A stretch of DNA of 29,729 nt, taken from JANYGA01 sp043743145 (GTDB lineage Bacteria > Vulcanimicrobiota > Vulcanimicrobiia > Vulcanimicrobiales > Vulcanimicrobiaceae). The stretch is from contig JAYTXC010000018.1 in assembly GCA_043743145.1 (NCBI GenBank), forward strand, positions 1 through 29,729. The letters run 5' to 3'. The stretch's first letter is position 1. The number at the start of each line of letters is the position of its first letter. A program made the translations under genes and the position numbers. Positions 23,198 to 29,729 of the stretch are shown one piece after another. The notes below the pieces were generated by a model. The model did no database searches and had not been told where the DNA came from. It saw only the letters and a program-made list of their open reading frames with translations.

Positions 23198-24367
23198 CTA
23201 TTCCCCTGTCGCGGCGCCCAAGACGAGCCGAGTCTCCGACCGCCTGCGCCGCAAGCCTCGCTGCGACCGCAAGACGTACGGCAGTACCGCGAGCGGCCCG
23301 ACGGCACACACGGTCATTGCGACCGCATACCCGCCGCCCGTGAGCGTCGCCAGAGTGGCGACACTTGCGCCGATCGCCGCCCCGGCGCTAAAGGCGAGCG
23401 TGTACGCGCCCATTGCCGCGCCACGCGTCCGAGACGTACTGTGCTCGAAGAGGAGCCCGAGCGCCACCGGCACGACCGCGGCCCATGACGTTCCCAAAAA
23501 GAGCCCCGCGAAGACGACCCCGAGCAACGAATGCGCGGAAGCTGCGAGCACGCAACCGAGCGCCGAGAGCAACGCCGTTGGAACCGCGACCGCACGCGGG
23601 CCGAATCGATCGACGAGACGTCCGGCGGGATAGCGGAGCGCGAACGAGGCGAGCGCGGATGCCGTGAAAATCGTAGCGCCGTTGACGATTCCCCGCTGGT
23701 GAAAGGTAAGGATTGCGAGCGAGCCGTTCACGCCGCCTTGAAGCATACACGCAAGGGCGAAACCGATCGCGGGATACCAGCGTGGGTGCATGAAAATCGG
23801 CGCACGCGATCCGCTGCCGCGCCGCTCGTCGAATCTCCCGGGCAATAGAAAAAGACAGGCGAACCCGCAGATCGCGAGGCCGCAGGCCCACGCGTATTGC
23901 TCCCGACCGATTCCATGTTGCCACAAAAAGACGCTGGCCGCGGGCGCGATCGCGAACGAGAGGTTTCCGATCATGCCCAGGGTCGCAACGCCCGACACGG
24001 CGTGTTTCTTTGAGACAATCTCGCTCGCATAGGCGAATTCGGCGGTCACGTAGCCGACGAACGCGATGCTTCGGACCCCGAGTAAGATCGCGCCAAGGAT
24101 CGGCCCGTGTGCGAATGCGAGCCCGAACAACGAGAGAATTCCGAGCCCCGCAGAAGCGCGGAGCATCGGAAGGCGGCCGATTCGATCCGTGAGCGCCCCG
24201 ATCGGCAAACTCACGAAAAGTGCGGCGAACATCCCCGATCCCATCGCGATCGCGACGGCGGTCGGCGCCGTACCGTCGGCCAGCAGCGCGAGGGGCATCG
24301 TTCCCACGGGCAGATTCAGAGCGAGGTCGTACAGGAGCGCCGAGACGACGAGGATCGCGTAGGGCAT
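23198..24367 (-). CDS. Major facilitator superfamily transporter
   Basis: 389 aa, twelve predicted helices in two halves, the usual MFS size. The loop 2-3 signature is GALTDRIGRLPMLRASAG, and the equivalent in the second half is RYPAGRLVDRFGPRAV. The first half ends near LFLLPGRFDERRG (cytoplasmic loop), and the C-terminal tail is Arg-rich (SQRGLRRRRSE). The pattern resembles drug or sugar efflux proteins, but no substrate can be read from sequence. The ATG at 24367 has an AGGGCG directly upstream. It is divergent from the Rieske gene across 195 bp. Its base composition is again like the GC-rich bulk of the window, unlike the block before it. Confidence 0.88.
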   Translation of the reverse strand: MPYAILVVSALLYDLALNLPVGTMPLALLADGTAPTAVAIAMGSGMFAALFVSLPIGALTDRIGRLPMLRASAGLGILSLFGLAFAHGPILGAILLGVRSIAFVGYVTAEFAYASEIVSKKHAVSGVATLGMIGNLSFAIAPAASVFLWQHGIGREQYAWACGLAICGFACLFLLPGRFDERRGSGSRAPIFMHPRWYPAIGFALACMLQGGVNGSLAILTFHQRGIVNGATIFTASALASFALRYPAGRLVDRFGPRAVAVPTALLSALGCVLAASAHSLLGVVFAGLFLGTSWAAVVPVALGLLFEHSTSRTRGAAMGAYTLAFSAGAAIGASVATLATLTGGGYAVAMTVCAVGPLAVLPYVLRSQRGLRRRRSETRLVLGAATGE

Positions 24368-24562
24368 CGCCCTATCGTATCATGTCGCGTGTAGCCCCTC
24401 ACCATGCGTGAAACGCATACCAAAGTTATTGCCACCCGAATTCCGACCTGGTACAGTTTCCCGTGGCCGAGCCTGCGCACGCATAGCTCGTTGCGACGTC
24501 TCATTGACTGGGACCACAAAACATACCCCGAGTAAGCGCCGTCGGCGCGAAGGAAAGGCGAC

Positions 24563-25225
24563 GTGGGAGAACACGAAGCGCAAGCTTATAAAGACGATGG
24601 CACGCCCGAAGAGCAGTCGCGTCGGCAGTTCCTTGTGAACGCCACGCTCGCCGTCGGTGGCGTGATCGGGCTCGTGCTCACGGTGCCTCTCGTGGGCTCA
24701 CTGATTCCCGAGTCCATGATTTCCCCCGAGAAATCGGCAGGCGGCGTTTGGGCCGATCTTCCGAAGCCCGACTTGAGCACGCTCGCCTCGAAGCCAGGCG
24801 AGCCCGTCAAAATTTCGTTTAATTTCAAATATGCCGACGGCTATCTCCCGGCAACGGAAAAAACGGAATTTGTCTGGGGTGTGAAGCTGACGCCGGAACA
24901 AGACAAGACCTTCCGATCGAAGCGTCCCGATCTTTTTGGTTCTCCCACCGAGATCGTGAAATACGAAGCCGTCGTCGCGAGTTTCGTGATGTTCAGCTCG
25001 ATCTGCCCGCATCTCGGGTGCCGCTACGAGTGGAACGGCGAGCAAAAGCGCTTCATCTGCCCGTGCCATGGTTCGCAATTCGGACCCCAGGGTGACCATC
25101 TCGCGGGGCCCGCACCGCGTGGGCTCGACCCGCTCCCGTTTCGCGACAAAGACGGCGCGGCGCAAGTCACATGGATACAATACAAGTCGGGACAAGCCGA
25201 CCGCCTCATCGTCGCCTACAGCTAA
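24563..25225 (+). CDS. qcrA: Rieske [2Fe-2S] subunit of a menaquinol:cytochrome c / b6f-like complex
   Basis: 220 aa from GTG (GGAAAGG upstream). An N-terminal twin-arginine signal (SRRQFL, 19-24) precedes a hydrophobic anchor (about 29-48), so the folded cluster protein is a likely Tat cargo. Both cluster motifs are complete: CPHLGC (148-153, with Cys148 and His150 as ligands and Cys153 in the disulfide) and CPCHGS (166-171). The Pro loop after QFGPQGDHLAGPAPRGLDPL is normal. It accepts electrons at the Qo site of the cytochrome b gene 24 bp downstream. An insert of about 50 residues (90-140) lies between anchor and cluster domain, as in QcrA-type proteins. A TTGACT lies in the 195-bp upstream spacer, without a matching -10. 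Confidence 0.95.
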   Translation: MGEHEAQAYKDDGTPEEQSRRQFLVNATLAVGGVIGLVLTVPLVGSLIPESMISPEKSAGGVWADLPKPDLSTLASKPGEPVKISFNFKYADGYLPATEKTEFVWGVKLTPEQDKTFRSKRPDLFGSPTEIVKYEAVVASFVMFSSICPHLGCRYEWNGEQKRFICPCHGSQFGPQGDHLAGPAPRGLDPLPFRDKDGAAQVTWIQYKSGQADRLIVAYS

Positions 25226-25249
25226 CACTTCACCGGAGCAACTTGTAAC

Positions 25250-26779
25250 GTGAGCGTTTTAACCTGGATCGAACAGCGAACCGGGATCGTCAGCCAGACG
25301 GCGGACTTCCTTACGGAAGATGTCCCTGGCGGAGCGAGCTATTGGTACGCCTTCGGAAGCGCGACCATTTTTGCGATGATCTTGCAGATCGTCACAGGCA
25401 TTTTCCTAACGTTTTACTACGCCCCGTCGGCTGTGTCGGCGTGGGAATCGACGAATTACATCTACCACAACGTCCCCTTCGGTTCGTTCGTGATCAGCCT
25501 CCACTTCTGGGGAGCGACGGCGATGATCGCCTTAGTCTTCATGCACTTGCTACAAGTGCTGCTGTGGGGTGCGTACAAAGCTCCGCGCGAGCTGTCGTGG
25601 GTCGTCGGCGTGTTGCTGATGGTCATCACGCTCGTGCTCGGCCTTACGGGCTACCTCTTACCATGGGACATGAACGCGTACTTCGCATCGCAAGTCGCGA
25701 TCAATATTGCCGCTTCGGTGCCGATCGTCGGAAACGCGACGCAGCAGTTCCTAAGCGGTGGACCCGGCATGGGCACGCTCACGATCGGTCGCTTCTTCGG
25801 ACTCCACGTTTGGCTCATGCCGGCAGCAATGATCGCACTCGTCGGCGCACATCTTTCAATCTTCCGCCACAACGGTTCGGCGGGACCGCCGGTCGACCAC
25901 GATCTCAAGAAATTGCCACAGGGTCGCTTCTGGCCGAATCAGATGTTCATGGACGCCATCGCATCCCTGGCCGTCTTTGCCGTCATCGTCGCGCTCGCGA
26001 TCTTCTCGCCCGCGCCACTCGATGCGAAGGCCGATCCCACGCAGAAATTCATCGCGTACCCCGCGTGGTATTTCCTCGCGCTGTATGGACTTCTTCGTAT
26101 CGCAGGTTCGCTGCCCGCCAACATTATTCCGATCGCGAATTTGCTCGCAACCGTCGTGATCCCGGGTGGACTCGTGACGTTGCTCATCCTTCTCCCGTTC
26201 ATCGATCGCAACCCGAGCCGTCAGCTCAGCCGACGCCCCTGGGTGCTCGGCCTGACCGCGGTCTCGCTCGTGTTCGCCATCGGGCTCTCTCTCTATAGCC
26301 AGCTTGCGATCCAACAGGAACAAGCCGAAGCGGGCGAGGGCGGTACGAAAGCGGTAGCAGCCGCTCCGGCAGTCGCCGGTGCATCCGGAGCCTCAACCAC
26401 AAATGGCGCAGCGGCGGCCGGCGGTACCGGTGGGGCGCAAGTCGCCATGGCCGGCGCAGCGTCGAAAGGCATGACCGTCTACAATGCCAACTGCGCGGGC
26501 TGCCATGGAGCAGCAGGCGCGGGTCAGGCCGGCGTCTTCCCACCCCTTGGTGGAAGCGATTACGTGACGGGTGATACCAAACGACTTGGCCACATCTTGC
26601 TCTACGGCCTCAACGGCAAGATCAAGGTCAAGGGCGTCGACTATAACGGCCAGATGCCCGCGTGGAAGGGTCAACTCTCCAACACCGATATCGCAAACGT
26701 GTTGACGTACATCCGTAGCTCGTGGGGGAATAAGGCTGCGGCCTACCCCGAGGCACAGCTCGCGGGCATCACCAAGTAA
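25250..26779 (+). CDS. Cytochrome b6 / subunit IV / cytochrome c fusion protein
   Basis: 509 aa. Residues 1-215 are cytochrome b6-like: His85/His99 (13 residues between) and His186/His201 (14 between, the b6-type spacing) bind the two b haems; GYLLPWDMNAYFASQ is conserved. Residues 228-350 are subunit-IV-like, but the Qo motif is PAWY (271-274) instead of PEWY. The position of the haem-ci cysteine in b6 and Bacillus QcrB is Ala34 (YAFG). After a last helix comes a linker of about 55 residues rich in Ala/Gly, then one class I cytochrome c domain with CAGCH (415-419) and probable distal Met469 (GQMPAW). One polypeptide thus carries the job of three subunits, like an extended QcrC. GTG start with GGAG 11 nt upstream. 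The c haem needs ResB/CcsA, encoded 8-11 kb away. Confidence 0.93.
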   Translation: MSVLTWIEQRTGIVSQTADFLTEDVPGGASYWYAFGSATIFAMILQIVTGIFLTFYYAPSAVSAWESTNYIYHNVPFGSFVISLHFWGATAMIALVFMHLLQVLLWGAYKAPRELSWVVGVLLMVITLVLGLTGYLLPWDMNAYFASQVAINIAASVPIVGNATQQFLSGGPGMGTLTIGRFFGLHVWLMPAAMIALVGAHLSIFRHNGSAGPPVDHDLKKLPQGRFWPNQMFMDAIASLAVFAVIVALAIFSPAPLDAKADPTQKFIAYPAWYFLALYGLLRIAGSLPANIIPIANLLATVVIPGGLVTLLILLPFIDRNPSRQLSRRPWVLGLTAVSLVFAIGLSLYSQLAIQQEQAEAGEGGTKAVAAAPAVAGASGASTTNGAAAAGGTGGAQVAMAGAASKGMTVYNANCAGCHGAAGAGQAGVFPPLGGSDYVTGDTKRLGHILLYGLNGKIKVKGVDYNGQMPAWKGQLSNTDIANVLTYIRSSWGNKAAAYPEAQLAGITK

Positions 26780-26800
26780 CGAAGCAAGCGATCCTTCGAA

Positions 26801-26835
26801 AAAGATCACCGTGGAGAACACGGTGATCTTTTTTT
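26801..26835 (+). terminator. Strong rho-independent terminator after the cytochrome b gene
   Basis: A perfect 13-bp stem (AAAGATCACCGTG, 26801-26813, with its complement 26819-26831), a GAGAA loop and a T run to 26835. The A run on the other arm means it could also stop transcription from the convergent glycosyltransferase side. Confidence 0.95.
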
Positions 26836-27142
26836 ATCTTCGGATACGACTCGCGCTCCGCATATGGCGAAGAAGCGTTGTGAGCGCCTTCAAACGCTGC
26901 GAGACGAGCCACGGCCGTCGAACGCATCCGCTGCTGAGCTGGCGGCGACCAGCGAAGCAAGGAACCGGTCGGACCGGGCGCTCGCGCGGACCATCGCCAA
27001 CGATCGAAGCGATTCGTTTGTTACACGATCGTGCCGTCGCGCAACGCAACCACCACGGGCCGCTCCATCGTCGACCAAAACGTTCGTAGACGTCAGCGAA
27101 AAATCGCGCGACCTTCGGAACGGTCGTCTCCGCCGACGGATC
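26836..27142. other. 307-bp spacer, no supported gene
   Basis: After the TAA of the minus-strand glycosyltransferase (27145-27143) the same frame stays open for about 100 codons to a TAA at 26836-26834, just before the terminator. The predicted residues are Arg-rich with no family look, so I take it as a GC-driven open frame rather than a lost C-terminal domain. A short ATG frame (MERPVVVALRDGTIV) also ends at once. Confidence 0.4.
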
Positions 27143-28852
27143 TTACGAGCGTGGTGGTGCGAGCGAGCGCAATGCTTCGCTCGTACAAGGCGGTCCGTCG
27201 TACAGAAAAAGCACGTCTTTATTGGAACTTGCGAGTTCGTGGCGCGTCCGACCGTACGTCGGATCGATGGTGGGGCGCTTCTTCGTCGTGATGACGAACG
27301 CACGAGCTGACGAACAGATCACACGACGCGGATCGGTCGCCGTCGTCATTGCCGCATCGCCCGGAACGTCGAGCGTCGCGACGCGCGGATGTGTGTAGAA
27401 CACGAGAGCGTTCCCACCCGAGACACCTTGGATCGCGATCGTGTCGCCCGGCCGACTCCGTTCGACGATCGTGCGTGCGAGCGGGGGGATAGGCTTGAAC
27501 GGCTCGACGAGCGGTTCGCCGAGCACGCCGATAATGAGCACGACGACCGCACCCGCCGCTGCGAGCGCGAAGGGCGCTGCCCACGCGAGTCGGCGCACGA
27601 TCAGCAACCCAAAACACGCGAGCGAACCGAACACCATCACGAAGCCGAGTGCGAGAAAGTCATTGCGGATCTGCTGCAAATCCGCAATGAGCTTATTGTC
27701 GTGCGAGAACGCCCAGATCGCAAAACCGATACCGCAGATCGTAACCGGAACGACGGCGGTCCATGCGAGTGCGGAGCGTCGGTCGACGCGATCGACCACC
27801 CGATCGAACCACAGCGCGACCAAGATCGCGAACGCCGGTAATTCGAGAGCAATATAGTTCGGGAGTTTTGTTTTTGCAAAACTGAAAAATACGAACGGCA
27901 CGATCGCCCAGATCAGTGCGAGCCGGACGAGGCTCGGATCGCCCCCCGAATCGTGCGCATGCGTGACGTCTCGTTTCGGCGCCGTCGCGTCACGCCACGC
28001 CGCCATCGTGGCCGGAACCAAAAACGCGAACCACGGGAAGAGCCCGAGTATCACGACCGGGACGTAGTACCACAGCGGCCCACTCTGATTTTCGATCGTT
28101 CCGAGATAGCGCCCGACGGTGTAGTGCAGGACGAGTTCGCCGAAAGCAACGGGGCCTGCAGCGCGTTCGAGGGCGATCGCCCACGGTGCGAGCAACGCGA
28201 CGAAGAGCCCGATCCCGAGCCCCCAGCGCGTGACCGACGGCAAGCGCAAGCGACCGCCCGAGCGAGCCGTCCACACCGCCCACGGCGCGATCACGAGCAG
28301 CGTGAGCGCGAGGGCTACCGGCCCTTTCGTGAGCGTCCCGAGTGCGAGGGCCACCCAGCCGCCATACCACCACCTTGCACCCCCCGTTCGCAGCGCCCCA
28401 AACCACGCGAGGATCGCGAGCATCACGGCGAGGTCGAGCAAGGCGTCCATAATCGCGAGGCGGCCGAGTACGGCTTGCATCAACGCGGTGGAAAGAATCG
28501 TCGCTGCGAGGATTGCCGCGCGAGCGGAGGCGACGCGCGCCACCACATACCCGACGCCCGCCGCCATCGCAATCGTCGCGAGCGCCGAGGGCAGGCGCAA
28601 CGTGAACTCCGAGATGCCCCAGAGTTTCGCGAAGAGCGCCGCGATCCAAAAGTAGAGCGGCGGCTGAACGTACCAAGGCGCCCCGTTGAGATGCAAGACG
28701 ACCCAGTTGTGGGAGAGCAAAATCTCGCGCGCGACTTCGCCATAGGCCGTCTCGCTATTGTCCCAAAGCGTTCCCGTGCCCAAGCCCGGCAAGGTCGCAA
28801 ATGCCGCCACGAGCGCACCGATAAGCGCTGCACGCCACGACGCCGAATTCAC
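27143..28852 (-). CDS. ArnT/PMT-family (GT83/GT39-like) polyprenyl-phosphate-sugar glycosyltransferase
   Basis: 569 aa, 12-13 helices. First loop: LWDNSETAYGEVAREILLS (Asp31, Glu34 and Glu39 region, the catalytic acid site), then WVVLHLNGAPWYVQPPLYFW, where the family has 'P..EKPPL..W'. TLTKGPVALALTLL and FFSFAKTKLPNYIALELPA are highly typical of ArnT-like enzymes. It is an inner-membrane enzyme that transfers a sugar from a polyprenyl phosphate to lipid A, a glycan or a protein. The C-terminal 150 residues form a periplasmic domain. The GTG at 28852 has no clear Shine-Dalgarno. It is divergent from the tetrapyrrole gene across 62 bp. The donor may come from the DPM1/GtrB-like enzyme at 19782. 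Confidence 0.88.
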   Translation of the reverse strand: MNSASWRAALIGALVAAFATLPGLGTGTLWDNSETAYGEVAREILLSHNWVVLHLNGAPWYVQPPLYFWIAALFAKLWGISEFTLRLPSALATIAMAAGVGYVVARVASARAAILAATILSTALMQAVLGRLAIMDALLDLAVMLAILAWFGALRTGGARWWYGGWVALALGTLTKGPVALALTLLVIAPWAVWTARSGGRLRLPSVTRWGLGIGLFVALLAPWAIALERAAGPVAFGELVLHYTVGRYLGTIENQSGPLWYYVPVVILGLFPWFAFLVPATMAAWRDATAPKRDVTHAHDSGGDPSLVRLALIWAIVPFVFFSFAKTKLPNYIALELPAFAILVALWFDRVVDRVDRRSALAWTAVVPVTICGIGFAIWAFSHDNKLIADLQQIRNDFLALGFVMVFGSLACFGLLIVRRLAWAAPFALAAAGAVVVLIIGVLGEPLVEPFKPIPPLARTIVERSRPGDTIAIQGVSGGNALVFYTHPRVATLDVPGDAAMTTATDPRRVICSSARAFVITTKKRPTIDPTYGRTRHELASSNKDVLFLYDGPPCTSEALRSLAPPRS

Positions 28853-28914
28853 GTCGATGCGGGTTGGAGGGCGGAGAGAAAAGTCCCGCGCCGCGGCGGC
28901 GAATAGTCTCGGGC

Positions 28915-29729
28915 GTGTACCCTATTGCGCTCGACTTGCGCGGAAAACTCGTCGCCGTCATCGGCGGCGGCACCATCGCCGACCGCAAGGTGCGCGGCCT
29001 TCTCGCTGCGGGCGCACGCGTTCGCGTCGTCTCGCCGTCGGCGACCGAGGGCATCTGCGAAGCCGCCGCAGCCGGCGCACTCGAATTCATCGAACGCGCC
29101 TATCGCGAAGGCGACCTCGCGGGCGCGCTCCTGGCCTACACGGCGACGGGAATCGTCGCGGTCGACACGGCCGTCGTGACCGAAGCACGCGCACGTGGCG
29201 TGCTCGTCGACGATACGACGGGTTCGGCGGAGAGCGATTTTTCAACGCCGCTCGCGCATCGCGTTGGCCCGCTCACGTTCGCCGTCGACACCGGAGGCAG
29301 TTCGCCCGCGTTCGCGCGGCGACTCCTGGACGATCTGCGCGCGCGCTACGACGCGCGCTACGGTCGCGCCGCCGAAACGCTCGCCTGCGCGCGCGATTAC
29401 GTGAAAGCGGTAGTCCCGCCCGAGCATCGGGCGGCCGTGATGCGCGAGCTCTCGGCCCGGGAGATCGACGCTCTCGCAGCGATGAATCCGAGCTCCGTGG
29501 AAAACGACGTCGAAGAAGCCTACGCGCGCATCGTCGCGCCCGCAGCCGCGCCGACCGAACCCTTCACCCAACTCGTCTGCGCGACGCGCGCGAGCGCGCT
29601 TGCGATGTGGCAGACGCGATACGTGATGAGCGAACTTGCAAAGGCCGGACTCGTCTCGACCGTCTTGCAGATCTCGACCAAAGGCGATCGCGTGCTCGAC
29701 CGGTCGCTCGCGGCGCTCGGCACCGACAG
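28915..29729 (+). CDS. Precorrin-2 dehydrogenase (CysG N-domain) fused to hydroxymethylbilane synthase (HemC), partial
   Basis: Open from GTG 28915 to the window end (271 codons). Residues 1-150 are a siroheme-synthase N-terminal domain: start YPIALDLRGKLVAVIGGG (NAD-binding GGG at 17-19), ADRKVRGLLAAGARVRVVSP, then VDDTTGSAESDFSTP and LTFAVDTGGSSPAFARRL. This part oxidises precorrin-2 to sirohydrochlorin, and in related enzymes inserts iron. Residues 150-205 are a helical dimerisation-like segment. From about residue 219 the sequence becomes the N-terminus of HemC: LVCATRASALAMWQTRYVMS, then LQISTKGDRVLDRSLAALGTD. HemC polymerises four porphobilinogens. There is no stop between the parts, so this is a true fusion in the sequence. 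The start is set by the family N-terminus; there is no Shine-Dalgarno. Confidence 0.88.
   Translation, partial: MYPIALDLRGKLVAVIGGGTIADRKVRGLLAAGARVRVVSPSATEGICEAAAAGALEFIERAYREGDLAGALLAYTATGIVAVDTAVVTEARARGVLVDDTTGSAESDFSTPLAHRVGPLTFAVDTGGSSPAFARRLLDDLRARYDARYGRAAETLACARDYVKAVVPPEHRAAVMRELSAREIDALAAMNPSSVENDVEEAYARIVAPAAAPTEPFTQLVCATRASALAMWQTRYVMSELAKAGLVSTVLQISTKGDRVLDRSLAALGTD

Noticed and set aside
26836..27142. In-frame continuation after the ArnT-like stop as a lost C-terminal domain
   Set aside because: Arg-rich, no family similarity, and the glycosyltransferase already has a normal length; long open frames arise easily at this GC.
27953..28906. Plus-strand open frame of 317 codons
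   Set aside because: Antisense to the ArnT-like gene, Arg/Glu/Pro-rich, no motifs.

Overview
The window is about 30 kb of GC-rich, tightly packed bacterial chromosome with no RNA genes, insertion sequences, CRISPR arrays or phage genes that I can support. GTG and TTG starts are common, and several starts lack a Shine-Dalgarno sequence. A b6-type cytochrome b fused to cytochrome c, system II cytochrome c maturation, a MenG/UbiE plus long-chain prenyl synthase pair and a Tad-type secretin point to a respiring, menaquinone-using organism. It probably belongs to a poorly studied, GC-rich phylum near Vulcanimicrobiota/Eremiobacterota (WPS-2). That placement is an impression, not a computed result.

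Layout. 1-2890: a partial secreted stalk-domain-like protein (minus strand), divergent from a CpaC/RcpA-type secretin and an NlpC/P60 hydrolase. 2887-9969: housekeeping genes in alternating orientation. These are a TIGR00300-type ornithine cyclodeaminase-like protein, RsmI, a GT-C membrane glycosyltransferase, a 370-bp spacer with RNA-like structure, MetG, a TonB-like anchored protein of unknown role and TatD. 9980-10837: a PLD-superfamily protein with a degenerate second HKD motif.

11011-16297 is a bioenergetic gene run: menG/ubiE, polyprenyl diphosphate synthase, tatA, tatC, resB and ccsA. It makes the quinone, builds the Tat exporter and assembles c-type cytochromes. Its likely clients lie 8 kb away at 24563-26779: a Rieske protein with a twin-arginine signal and a cytochrome b6/subunit IV/cytochrome c fusion, followed by a strong terminator.

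Between them, 16319-22997 is a block of surface-polysaccharide or lipid-linked sugar genes: a GT-C-like membrane protein, two GT2 glycosyltransferases and a DUF2142-type membrane protein. Its base composition looks less GC-rich than its flanks, and it contains a frameshifted GT4 glycosyltransferase pseudogene. An MFS transporter (23198-24367) follows. The right end holds an ArnT/PMT-type glycosyltransferase. Divergent from it is a gene cut by the window edge that fuses a siroheme-synthase N-terminal (precorrin-2 dehydrogenase) domain to the start of hydroxymethylbilane synthase (HemC), so tetrapyrrole synthesis probably continues beyond the window.

The most interesting items are the CysG_N-HemC fusion, the b6-IV-c fusion with PAWY in place of PEWY and no heme-ci cysteine, the structured spacer before metG, and the divergent ocd/rsmI pair whose start codons overlap by one base.
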